Assembly (NCBI GenBank): GCA_016795125.1 | Contig: JAEUIG010000402.1 | Span: 1 to 14,062, forward strand | Length of the DNA: 14,062 nt | Direction of reading: 5' to 3' | Origin: Planctomycetaceae bacterium | Lineage (GTDB): Bacteria; Planctomycetota; Planctomycetia; Planctomycetales; Planctomycetaceae | Shown: one piece after another, positions 7,289 to 12,968 of the stretch | Layout of the letters: every line of letters starts with the position of its first letter | Position numbering within the stretch: position 1 is the first letter of the stretch | The notes under the pieces: model-generated | Databases searched by the model: none | What the model was told of the DNA's origin: nothing | What the model saw: only the letters and a program-made list of their open reading frames with translations | Position numbers and translations under genes: made by a program

Positions 7289-7294
7289 CGTTAC

Positions 7295-7322
7295 TTCAAT
7301 CCAAAATCGAAAATCCAAAATC
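7295..7322. repeat. Heptad array (4 x 7 nt, xxxAATC) directly before a start codon
   Basis: Four consecutive 7-mers, TTCAATC, CAAAATC, GAAAATC and CAAAATC, run from 7295 to 7322. Three bases then separate the array from the ATG at 7326. A less regular run of the same kind (GAAAATC, GAAATC) lies at 7194-7206. The period and the AATC core match the array at 3137-3164. Confidence 0.8.
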
Positions 7323-7325
7323 CCA

Positions 7326-8504
7326 ATGTCCGTCCCCGCACTCCGCACTCCGCCCCGCCGTGTTCTGATGGGGCCCGGCCCCAGCGAGATTTCGCCGCGG
7401 GTTCTCGCGGCGCTGTCCGCGCCGACCGTCGGGCATCTGGATCCGTTCTTTCTGGATGTCATGAATGAGACGCAGACCATGCTGCGCGACCTGTTTCGCA
7501 CGCAGAACCAGCTCACGCTGGCAGTCAGCGGCACCGGCAGCGCGGGGATGGAAACCTGCGTCGTCAACCTGATTGAGCCGGGGGACCGGATGCTGGTGTG
7601 CGTGAACGGCGTGTTCGGTTCGCGGATGGCGGACGTTGCCGGCCGCGCGCAGGCGATTGTGTCGACGATCGAGCGGCCGTTCGGCGAAGTCTTCTCGCCA
7701 GACGAGATCGCGGCGGCGGTCAAGCAATTGAATCCGAAAGTCGTCGGGATCGTGCACGCGGAAACGTCGACCGGCGCGCGGCAGCCGCTGGAGGAGATTT
7801 CCAGGATTGTGCACGACGCCGGCGCGCTCCTGCTGGTCGACTGCGTGACGTCGCTCGGCGGAATTCCCGTCGAGATCGACGGCTGGCAGATCGATGCCGC
7901 GTACTCGGGGACGCAGAAGTGCCTGTCCTGCCCTCCGGGACTTGCGCCGGTGACGTTCAGCCCGCGCGCACTGGAACTCATCCAGAACCGCAAGTCGAAG
8001 ATCCAGAGCTGGTATCTCGACATGAAGATGGTCGCCAATTACTGGAGCGACAAGTCGCGTGCGTACCATCACACCGCGCCGATCAACATGAACTACGCGC
8101 TGCACGAAGCGCTGCGGATCGTGCTTGCGGACGGCCTCGAAACCCGCTGGGTTCGCCACCGTCGCAACCATCTCCTGCTGTGCTCCGGACTGGAGGCGAT
8201 GGGAGTCGAGTACGCGGTTGCCGAAGAATACCGCCTGCCGATGCTCAACGCGGTGAAGATCCCGGCCGGCGTGGATGACAAGGCGGTCCGCGCACAATTG
8301 CTCAACGAGTTCGGGATCGAGATTGGCGGCGGCCTGGGACCGATGGCCGGCAAGACCTGGCGGATCGGCCTGATGGGCGAGACGAGCACCGAACGGAACG
8401 TGCTGATGTTCCTGGCGGCGCTGGAAGCGTGCCTGGTGAAGCAGGGAGCGAGCGTGCGTCCGGGCAGCGGCGTGGCTGCAGCCATCGCAGCGGCGGGAGC
8501 GTAG
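7326..8504 (+). CDS. Alanine-glyoxylate-type aminotransferase (class V, PLP)
   Basis: With ATG 7326 the protein has 392 residues, the usual family length. It shows GPGPS (16-20), the phosphate-binding turn SGTGSAGME (68-76), Asp172 that pairs with the pyridine nitrogen (LLVDCVTS), the Schiff-base lysine Lys198 in SGTQKCLSCPPG, the SWYLD/YHHTAP segment (228-252) and the substrate-carboxylate arginine, Arg346, in KTWRIGLMG. The family covers alanine-, serine- and purine-linked glyoxylate aminotransferases; the exact donor cannot be told from sequence. A soluble cytoplasmic enzyme is expected. An in-frame ATG at 7251 would add 25 residues read wholly from a hairpin repeat and heptad array, so I reject it. 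The last ~20 residues are an Ala/Gly-rich tail beyond the conserved fold. No Shine-Dalgarno is seen; the heptad array fills that position. Confidence 0.92.
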   Translation: MSVPALRTPPRRVLMGPGPSEISPRVLAALSAPTVGHLDPFFLDVMNETQTMLRDLFRTQNQLTLAVSGTGSAGMETCVVNLIEPGDRMLVCVNGVFGSRMADVAGRAQAIVSTIERPFGEVFSPDEIAAAVKQLNPKVVGIVHAETSTGARQPLEEISRIVHDAGALLLVDCVTSLGGIPVEIDGWQIDAAYSGTQKCLSCPPGLAPVTFSPRALELIQNRKSKIQSWYLDMKMVANYWSDKSRAYHHTAPINMNYALHEALRIVLADGLETRWVRHRRNHLLLCSGLEAMGVEYAVAEEYRLPMLNAVKIPAGVDDKAVRAQLLNEFGIEIGGGLGPMAGKTWRIGLMGETSTERNVLMFLAALEACLVKQGASVRPGSGVAAAIAAAGA

Positions 8505-8540
8505 GCGGCGATCGCGTCGTGCCCCTGCGCCGCGCCTGTC

Positions 8541-8680
8541 ACCGGAACCAGTTTCAAGATTTGTTTAGTGCCGGGGTGGCCGGGGTTGGAGCAACGCGAA
8601 ACCCCGGCGCGGGCGCCCCGGGGCTTCCCTTCGGTCCAGCCCCGGCCACCCCCCAAACCGGTATTGAAACTGGTTCCGGT
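8541..8680. mobile_element. 140-nt nested inverted-repeat element (MITE-like or bidirectional terminator)
   Basis: ACCGGAACCAGTTTCAA (8541-8557) has a perfect 17-nt inverted copy at 8664-8680. Inside, GGGGTGGCCGGGGTTGG (8573-8589) matches the inverse of 8636-8652 at 16 of 17 positions. The centre is GC-rich, with a GCCCCGGGGC palindrome (8615-8624). It sits between convergent genes, and its right end touches the stop codon (8681-8683) of the minus-strand gene. It encodes nothing. No clear target-site duplication is seen beyond a possible 2-bp TC, so mobility is inferred from shape only. Confidence 0.6.
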
Positions 8681-9301
8681 TCATTCCGAGCGCGGCAGCG
8701 CGATGAATTCGATGAGCGAGTCGGACTGAACCGGTTGATAGGCAGCGCCGGACTCGAGCGGAGGCTCGGCGGGCGGGGCCGGCGAGATTTCCGGTTGCAC
8801 GGGAGTCAGCTGCGGGACCGGCTCCGGAAAATACTGCGCCGGTGGAGGCGTCGTCGCTGATTCTTCGGGAGCGGTTTCCAGCATCGGCGAGAGAACGGCC
8901 GGCGGCGCTGCCGTTGCGGGCGTGGGCCAGGCGGCGGCTTGAGGCTGGCTGGTCCAGACGTAGTCGCAATCCGGGAACTGCCGCCACTGGGTGTGGTGAT
9001 AGCCGAAGGTCGGCGAGCAGGCGACCGAGTATTCGGGATACAGGAATTTGCGGTGCTTTCGCTGGACGCGCTTGTAGCCCGTCAGCCGCCGGGCGCGCAC
9101 GCATTCGCGAAAGTCCTCCCAGAAGCATTCCCAGGCCGAGAGATTCTGGCCCGGATCTTCCTCGGCGTAGTAGCCCGCCTGCTGAATGCTGCCGCCGGTC
9201 GAGTGCCCCTCGCCCGGATAGGCGTCATCCGCGAATCCCGACGCAGAGCCGATGCCAACGACTCCGAGAAACGCAGCGATGGCCAGAGTGATTCGCAACA
9301 T
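8681..9301 (-). CDS. Secreted Pro-rich protein with planctomycete PEYS...FGYHxTQWRQFP motif
   Basis: Start at ATG 9301 gives 206 residues: a signal peptide (MLRITLAIAAFLGVVGIGSA, 1-20), a Cys/aromatic-rich middle (WECFWEDFRECVRARR, 57-72, then YPEYSVACSPTFGYHHTQW, 88-106, and RQFPDC), then a Pro/Ala/Gln-rich tail (about 117-190). I associate the middle motif with planctomycete-only secreted proteins of unknown function. In-frame ATGs at 9310 and 9331 are alternatives; 9301 has an AGGG about 9 nt upstream and puts the hydrophobic core where a signal peptide needs it. It is the third gene of the exporter operon, 71 nt after the previous gene. Cell-surface or matrix localisation is inferred from the signal peptide and the neighbours. 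No enzyme motif is visible. Confidence 0.8.
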   Translation of the reverse strand: MLRITLAIAAFLGVVGIGSASGFADDAYPGEGHSTGGSIQQAGYYAEEDPGQNLSAWECFWEDFRECVRARRLTGYKRVQRKHRKFLYPEYSVACSPTFGYHHTQWRQFPDCDYVWTSQPQAAAWPTPATAAPPAVLSPMLETAPEESATTPPPAQYFPEPVPQLTPVQPEISPAPPAEPPLESGAAYQPVQSDSLIEFIALPRSE

Positions 9302-9372
9302 GGAAGGCATCCCTGCCGGAAGGTGAAGCAAGCCGCCGAAACCGCAGCGAAGCGGCGATACTGTGTGACCGT

Positions 9373-9975
9373 TTACCGATTCTGCTGGCCCGTCGGCGGC
9401 GAGCCGAAACTCCGCCCCGTTCGCGATCCCAGCATATTCTGTCCGCCACCCATGCCCATGCGACTTCCAATCTGGCCGTATTGGTTGTTGCTATAGCCGC
9501 CGGCCGTTCCAAAGCCGCCGCCTGTGGTGTTGCCATAGCCGCCCCCGCGGACCGCACCGCCTCCTCGTCCGGTTCCTCCACTGTTGCTGGAGAAGTATCC
9601 GCCGGTGTTCATGAAGGATGTCTGGTGCCCGGTGCCGGGAACTTTGATGGAACCGTCCGCTGCGATCACGCTGTTGAAGTCGTTCTGCAGGGTATTGACC
9701 TGATTGTTCAATTGGGCCGAATAGTTGCGCAGTTCCCGCTCCGGACGGACCAGCCGCTGGTAGTTCAAGCCGAAGTCCAGTGCCCGGTTGTTGCTGTTAT
9801 TGTCACGAAACAGGTTCAGATATGGACTGGTCGTGGGGCGCCGAATGCTCGGCGCACCGAACTGGTTGCTCGGCGACTGCGCCGTCGCGTTACGTGTCCC
9901 AACGGTCGCGAGCATCAAGGACGCGATCACCATCATGAACACCCACCGTCCCAGCAGACGCGAATTGATGGTCAT
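9373..9975 (-). CDS. Secreted Gly-rich protein coupled to the exporter gene
   Basis: The 200-residue protein has a signal peptide (hydrophobic 11-25, likely cut after ATA at residue 32), a conserved-looking segment with SPYLNLF (50-56), YQRLVRPE (72-79) and TGHQTSFMNTGGYF (115-128), a short predicted coiled coil around 80-101 (Asn/Gln-rich), and a Gly/Ser/Asn-rich tail from about 130. I associate these motifs with planctomycete secreted proteins of no known function. Its ATG overlaps the TGA of the exporter gene as ATGA (9975-9972), so translation is probably coupled. That makes a shared process with polysaccharide export likely, for example as a surface or periplasmic accessory. This role is inference. 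Confidence 0.82.
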   Translation of the reverse strand: MTINSRLLGRWVFMMVIASLMLATVGTRNATAQSPSNQFGAPSIRRPTTSPYLNLFRDNNSNNRALDFGLNYQRLVRPERELRNYSAQLNNQVNTLQNDFNSVIAADGSIKVPGTGHQTSFMNTGGYFSSNSGGTGRGGGAVRGGGYGNTTGGGFGTAGGYSNNQYGQIGSRMGMGGGQNMLGSRTGRSFGSPPTGQQNR

Positions 9976-11093
9976 GGTTGCGATCCCTGTTCCGTGTAGA
10001 AGTCGATGCCGCTGACAGTACCGGTCCCCAGAGCCATTACACCCAGGAAGCGTTCCACGGGGGACAGGAGCTTGCCGAGGAAGTTATCCGCAGCAATCAG
10101 GTGATCGGCCTGCACGTACAGTTTATCACCTGGGAAGAGCTGGTAGTTCGTGGAAGTGATGCCCTCGCGAGTAATCGCCGCCCAGTGGACATCGAGAATC
10201 TGCGATCCCTCATATTCTGACGGCGCCGGACGCGCAACCCAGATCTTTTTCGAGGAAACCTGTGAGAGGCCATAAACCTGCGACACGGCGTCCAGCACGG
10301 TTTCGTTGCCGGTGCACGGCAGGCGGACCACCTGCTCGCCGTAACCGCCGCCATCCATGATGACATAGATGACCTTGCTGTTGTAGGCCAGCACGTCCAC
10401 GCTGACCTGCGGGTCGTGCATCTGCGTGGAGAGATGGCTTTCCACGACTGCTTTGATCTGTGGCAGCGTCAAACCGGCCACGTAGACCTCGCCATAGATC
10501 CCCAGCGACACGGTGCCGTCGGGACGGACAAGGTGTTCGCCGGTGATGGGTTGCTTGCCAGACACGTCCGGCAGGGTCATGGTCACGACCGGATTCTTGA
10601 TGCCGATGGAATCCTGTTGCAAGTGGTAGATCACGGCGTCGCGCGCCTGATCAAGATTCAGTCCGGCAATGGGCACCTTGCCGTAGGCCGGTCCGAGGTC
10701 GATGGCGCCGTCCGCTCCGATGAGGAAGTCGCCGTTCACGATCTTGTTGGCGAGCTCGTGCTCGAGTTCGTACTGGTACTCCAGCGCGTCCTCGACCGGA
10801 TCGCTCTCGGTCACGATCGGCAACCCCTTCTGCAGACGGACAGTGACGACATCGCCGGAATCGAGCGGCGCATCGGCGGGGCGGATGTTATTGACCGCCT
10901 CCAGCTGCAGAATGTCGGGGGGTTCGACCCGGTAGGAGGGGAACGACATCTTGTCGAGTTCGCGCGGGATGTCGGCGTACTCGGCCATGGCGATCTGGCG
11001 ATCGATGGCGTGCGAAGCGCAGCCGCCGCCCGTCATCAGCAGCAGCAGTGTTGCGAGAGTACAGACCTTCGGCCCCGGATACCGACAGCGCAT
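9972..11093 (-). CDS. Wza-like polysaccharide export lipoprotein (Poly_export/SLBB)
   Basis: From ATG 11093 the protein has 373 residues. A hydrophobic stretch ends in TGGGC, with Cys25 a plausible lipidation site (the lipobox is imperfect). The Poly_export domain begins at SYRVEPPDILQLEAV (53-67), with DGAIDLGPAYGKVPIAGL (128-145) and a second copy of that theme in the SLBB region, PDGTVSLGIYGEVYVAGLTL (191-210). A further SLBB-like part reaches PGDKLYVQAD (321-330). Such proteins form the outer-membrane channel through which a Wzc-type partner pushes polysaccharide. The protein lacks the classic C-terminal amphipathic helix in obvious form; the last 40 residues are only mildly hydrophobic. 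Start choice: ATG 11093 has AGGGAGG 7 nt upstream, while ATG 11129 lies inside a hairpin stem. It is the first gene of a likely three-gene operon, with its stop overlapping the next start. Confidence 0.92.
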   Translation of the reverse strand: MRCRYPGPKVCTLATLLLLMTGGGCASHAIDRQIAMAEYADIPRELDKMSFPSYRVEPPDILQLEAVNNIRPADAPLDSGDVVTVRLQKGLPIVTESDPVEDALEYQYELEHELANKIVNGDFLIGADGAIDLGPAYGKVPIAGLNLDQARDAVIYHLQQDSIGIKNPVVTMTLPDVSGKQPITGEHLVRPDGTVSLGIYGEVYVAGLTLPQIKAVVESHLSTQMHDPQVSVDVLAYNSKVIYVIMDGGGYGEQVVRLPCTGNETVLDAVSQVYGLSQVSSKKIWVARPAPSEYEGSQILDVHWAAITREGITSTNYQLFPGDKLYVQADHLIAADNFLGKLLSPVERFLGVMALGTGTVSGIDFYTEQGSQP

Positions 11094-11100
11094 AACGCCC

Positions 11101-11129
11101 CCTCCCTGAGAGTGCGCCCCCCGGCGCAC
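11101..11129 (-). promoter_or_regulatory. Strong Shine-Dalgarno preceded by a perfect hairpin (exporter leader)
   Basis: On the minus strand, GTGCGCC (11129-11123) and GGCGCAC (11118-11112) form a perfect 7-bp stem with a GGGG loop. Four nt later comes AGGGAGG (11107-11101), 7 nt before ATG 11093. Strong SDs are rare in this window, so the pair may control translation of the export operon. Confidence 0.55.
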
Positions 11130-11424
11130 GCCTCCCCTGCGGCTGAGAAACAGTCGCCGCGCAGTTCAAGGTATCGAGCGGGAGCGGCCGTCACCTTCAG
11201 CAAGATTGGAAAAATCGAACAATCCGTTGCGACCGATGCAGTCGGTAAGGTTTGCCGAAGATGCTCAATCCGGAGACCTGCCGCGACGATGCGGGCCTGG
11301 GCGCAAGCGGCTTCGCTGCGGCCGCGCACCCCTGCCGCGTTCGCACCGGCGGAGCCTGTGGCGGCCGGCGGAATGGCTTGCGGGGACTGCCAATTCAGCA
11401 GCGTCGAACCCGCGGGCGTGCTCG
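11130..11424. other. Gene-free region upstream of the export operon
   Basis: No credible gene. There is an AT-rich island (about 11200-11225) with a small GATTG/CAATC dyad, and ACCGA-TGCAG-TCGGT at 11232-11246. The promoter of the minus-strand export operon is expected here, but I could not find a convincing -35/-10 pair. Open frames through it are high-GC read-through. Confidence 0.45.
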
Positions 11425-11640
11425 TTAGAAGACGATTGTATCCTGTCCACCCTGGTCTTCCGACCGGGACAGGCTGGCTTCCAGTTCCTTGAAGCGGCGT
11501 TCCAGTGCCTGCCATTCGGTGACCAGTTCGGCGCACCGCGCGATCCACTGGTCGTCGACGCCCTGGTCTCGCAATGCAGCGACATCGCCCAGGCGGCGAA
11601 TCAACCGCTGAGCGTTCGGGTCGGGGTTGGAGTCGGGCAT
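11425..11640 (-). CDS. Small coiled-coil protein ending GGQDTIVF (unknown function)
   Basis: I do not recognise this gene. From ATG 11640 it encodes 71 residues with AGGAG 8 nt upstream, one of the best ribosome sites in the window; longer in-frame starts (to 11763) lack this. Residues 10-60 are Leu/Arg/Glu-rich with long helices, and 37-59 (AELVTEWQALERRFKELEA) look like a coiled coil. The end is DQGGQDTIVF. There is no signal peptide or membrane segment, so it is probably cytoplasmic. It is divergent from the zinc-ribbon gene at 11870, which ends GGNDTAVF: the same C-terminal pattern after another helical stretch. It lies 331 nt upstream of the exporter gene on the same strand. Confidence 0.68.
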   Translation of the reverse strand: MPDSNPDPNAQRLIRRLGDVAALRDQGVDDQWIARCAELVTEWQALERRFKELEASLSRSEDQGGQDTIVF

Positions 11641-11667
11641 GGGCAGGCTCCTGATCCGGGCCAGTCC

Positions 11668-11677
11668 ACGGGCCCGT
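11668..11677. promoter_or_regulatory. ACGGGCCCGT palindrome
   Basis: A perfect 10-bp palindrome, 28 nt upstream of ATG 11640 on the minus strand. It could be an operator for the small coiled-coil gene, or chance in GC-rich DNA. Confidence 0.25.
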
Positions 11678-11749
11678 ACGGCAGGACAATAGTGTTTCGC
11701 GAGTCCGGCCCGCGAGCAAGTGAAAATAGCGCAGGGTTGTTCGCCTGCC

Positions 11750-11768
11750 GGGATTTGCATCAAATCCC
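11750..11768. promoter_or_regulatory. Perfect 8-bp dyad in the divergent promoter region
   Basis: GGGATTTG (11750-11757) and CAAATCCC (11761-11768) are perfect inverted repeats around CAT. The dyad lies 21 nt upstream of the -35-like TTGACA, between two divergent genes, a suitable place for a shared operator. Confidence 0.45.
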
Positions 11769-11788
11769 CGCGCGACGCCGAACCGATG

Positions 11789-11820
11789 TTGACATGTGGC
11801 TGTGCCGGGAGAAAATCTCC
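11789..11820 (+). promoter_or_regulatory. Candidate sigma70-type promoter of the zinc-ribbon gene
   Basis: A perfect TTGACA (11789-11794) is followed after 16 nt by GAAAAT (11811-11816), 4 of 6 matches to TATAAT. The -10 overlaps a GGAGA-AAA-TCTCC dyad (11808-11820). Transcription would begin about 45 nt before ATG 11870. Confidence 0.5.
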
Positions 11821-11869
11821 TTAAACGGGCGAAGTCCACGGACAGGGCCCGGATCGAGGGGATTTCCTG

Positions 11870-12301
11870 ATGCGGTGCCCACGTTGCCGATGCACGAAAC
11901 TCAAGCTGGGAATCGTCTTCGCGGGAGAGGTCGCGTGCACCTTCCGGGATGGTGAAGTCGTCGAGGTTCTGGACGCCGGCTCTCTGGATTCGTACTGGAG
12001 CGAAAACTCGAACTGCCGGTGCATGGATTGCGGCTGGTCGGGGCGCGTCGGTGATCTGCAACCGGCGCCGGCGGCTGTGCGGACTCCGAGTCGGCGGACT
12101 GTCCCTGCACAACCGGATCGACTGTCCGAAATCGAACGCCATGCCGTCAGCGGCCGATGTCCCCGGGTGATCCGGGACGACGTCCAGCAACTGGTGGGGA
12201 TGATCCGACAATTGCAGAAGCAGGTGCAGATCCTGGAGACGGTGTCGCGGGCGGGCGCCATGGGGCGGCTGGTCGGCGGCAACGACACGGCCGTGTTTTG
12301 A
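11870..12301 (+). CDS. Zinc-ribbon / coiled-coil protein ending GGNDTAVF (unknown function)
   Basis: I do not recognise this 143-residue protein. The N-terminus is a zinc ribbon with two CxxC knuckles, Cys3/Cys6 (MRCPRCRC) and Cys51/Cys54 (CMDCGWSG), and extra cysteines at 8, 23 and 49. A Pro/Arg-rich linker (64-84) follows. Residues 100-126 (DDVQQLVGMIRQLQKQVQI) form a likely coiled coil, and the end is VGGNDTAVF. Zinc ribbons of this shape bind nucleic acids or proteins. There is no membrane or signal segment. GAGGGGA lies 7-8 nt before the ATG. The antiterminator gene follows on the same strand (95 nt to its likely start), so a transcription-related role is a reasonable guess but only that. 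It shares its C-terminal pattern with the divergent neighbour at 11425-11640. Confidence 0.78.
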   Translation: MRCPRCRCTKLKLGIVFAGEVACTFRDGEVVEVLDAGSLDSYWSENSNCRCMDCGWSGRVGDLQPAPAAVRTPSRRTVPAQPDRLSEIERHAVSGRCPRVIRDDVQQLVGMIRQLQKQVQILETVSRAGAMGRLVGGNDTAVF

Positions 12302-12351
12302 TGATGTTCGCGATTTCCGTCGCCTGAACTTCACAGTCACGTTCGAAAATG

Positions 12352-12372
12352 AGCGGTCCAAACCGGACCGCT
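12352..12372 (+). promoter_or_regulatory. Perfect 8-bp hairpin in the leader of the antiterminator gene
   Basis: AGCGGTCC (12352-12359) and GGACCGCT (12365-12372) pair perfectly around AAACC. It lies 24 nt before ATG 12397 and just after the alternative ATG at 12349. A short GTCACGTT repeat precedes both ATGs. This placement fits a leader element better than coding sequence. Confidence 0.45.
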
Positions 12373-12396
12373 GCCGAGCTTCGAGGTCACGTTTCA

Positions 12397-12945
12397 ATGC
12401 CCATCCTGGACTGGGAGCCGCCTGTCTGGCCGGAGAATCTCCTCGACCAGGAGCTGGTTGCCGGAGAGCGGTGGTGGGTGCTGCATGTCCGGCCGCGCAG
12501 CGAAAAAATGCTGGCTCGCAAGCTGCTCGCGCGGCGCGTCGGCTATTTTCTGCCGCAGCATGAACAGCGGAAGACCTACCAGCGGCGGGTCGTCGCCTCG
12601 CGCATGCCGTTGTTTCCCGGCTACCTGTTCGTCTATGGAGACGACGCGGCGTACGAGTTCTCGCGGAGCAGCCGCGAAGTCGTCTGCCCGATCGAAGTCG
12701 TGGAACAGCAGCACCTGCTGACGCAGCTTCGCGACGTGCGGCGGCTGGTGGACTCTGGTGCACCGATCACTCCTGAAGCGCGGCTCGAAACGGGGATGCC
12801 GGCGCGCATCGTGCGCGGCCCGCTCGCCGGAATGTCGGGCCACGTCGTCCGCAACCAGCGCGGGTTGAAGTTCGTGCTGCAAGTGCAGTTCATCCAGCGC
12901 GCGGCATCGATCGAAGTCGACGGCACGATGGTCGAAGCGATTTAG
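12397..12945 (+). CDS. NusG-like transcription antiterminator (RfaH/UpxY/LoaP type)
   Basis: From ATG 12397 the protein has 182 residues. The NGN domain starts at WWVLHVRPRSEKMLARKLL (26-44) and includes MPLFPGYLFVY (70-80), the hallmark of NusG-family proteins. The C-terminal KOW domain is GMPARIVRGPLAGMSGHVV (133-151). Specialised NusG paralogues of this size load on RNA polymerase and let it read through long polysaccharide or secondary-metabolite operons. Start choice: the in-frame ATG at 12349 adds 16 residues over a hairpin; MPILDWEPPV matches the N-terminus I associate with planctomycete members, and GAGG lies 10 nt upstream. Unusually, nothing on this strand follows it: the next gene is convergent after 23 nt. 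It therefore cannot act on a downstream operon in cis here, and would have to act elsewhere, perhaps on the exporter operon. Confidence 0.9.
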   Translation: MPILDWEPPVWPENLLDQELVAGERWWVLHVRPRSEKMLARKLLARRVGYFLPQHEQRKTYQRRVVASRMPLFPGYLFVYGDDAAYEFSRSSREVVCPIEVVEQQHLLTQLRDVRRLVDSGAPITPEARLETGMPARIVRGPLAGMSGHVVRNQRGLKFVLQVQFIQRAASIEVDGTMVEAI

Positions 12946-12968
12946 GAGCGGTCGCCCGCGGCTCTCCG

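Noticed and set aside
7251..7325. N-terminal extension of the aminotransferase from ATG 7251.
   Set aside because: All 25 extra residues would be read from a hairpin repeat and heptad array; the family N-terminus fits ATG 7326.
7299..8010. The peptide IQNRKSKI appears both in the heptad array before the aminotransferase (if translated) and inside the enzyme at residues 219-226, with synonymous codons.
   Set aside because: The Arg-Lys-x-Lys part is conserved in the aminotransferase family just before SWYLD, so the in-gene copy is explained by the enzyme. The match to the array is most likely chance.
11425..12301. The divergent small genes as a toxin-antitoxin pair.
   Set aside because: Toxin-antitoxin genes are normally co-directional and overlapping. 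These are divergent, have no toxin fold I can recognise, and one has a zinc ribbon.
11036..12763. A 575-codon minus-strand open frame crossing several genes.
   Set aside because: It is antisense to the zinc-ribbon and antiterminator genes and runs through intergenic DNA. It is Arg/Pro/Ala-rich with no domain; long antisense frames are expected at this GC content.
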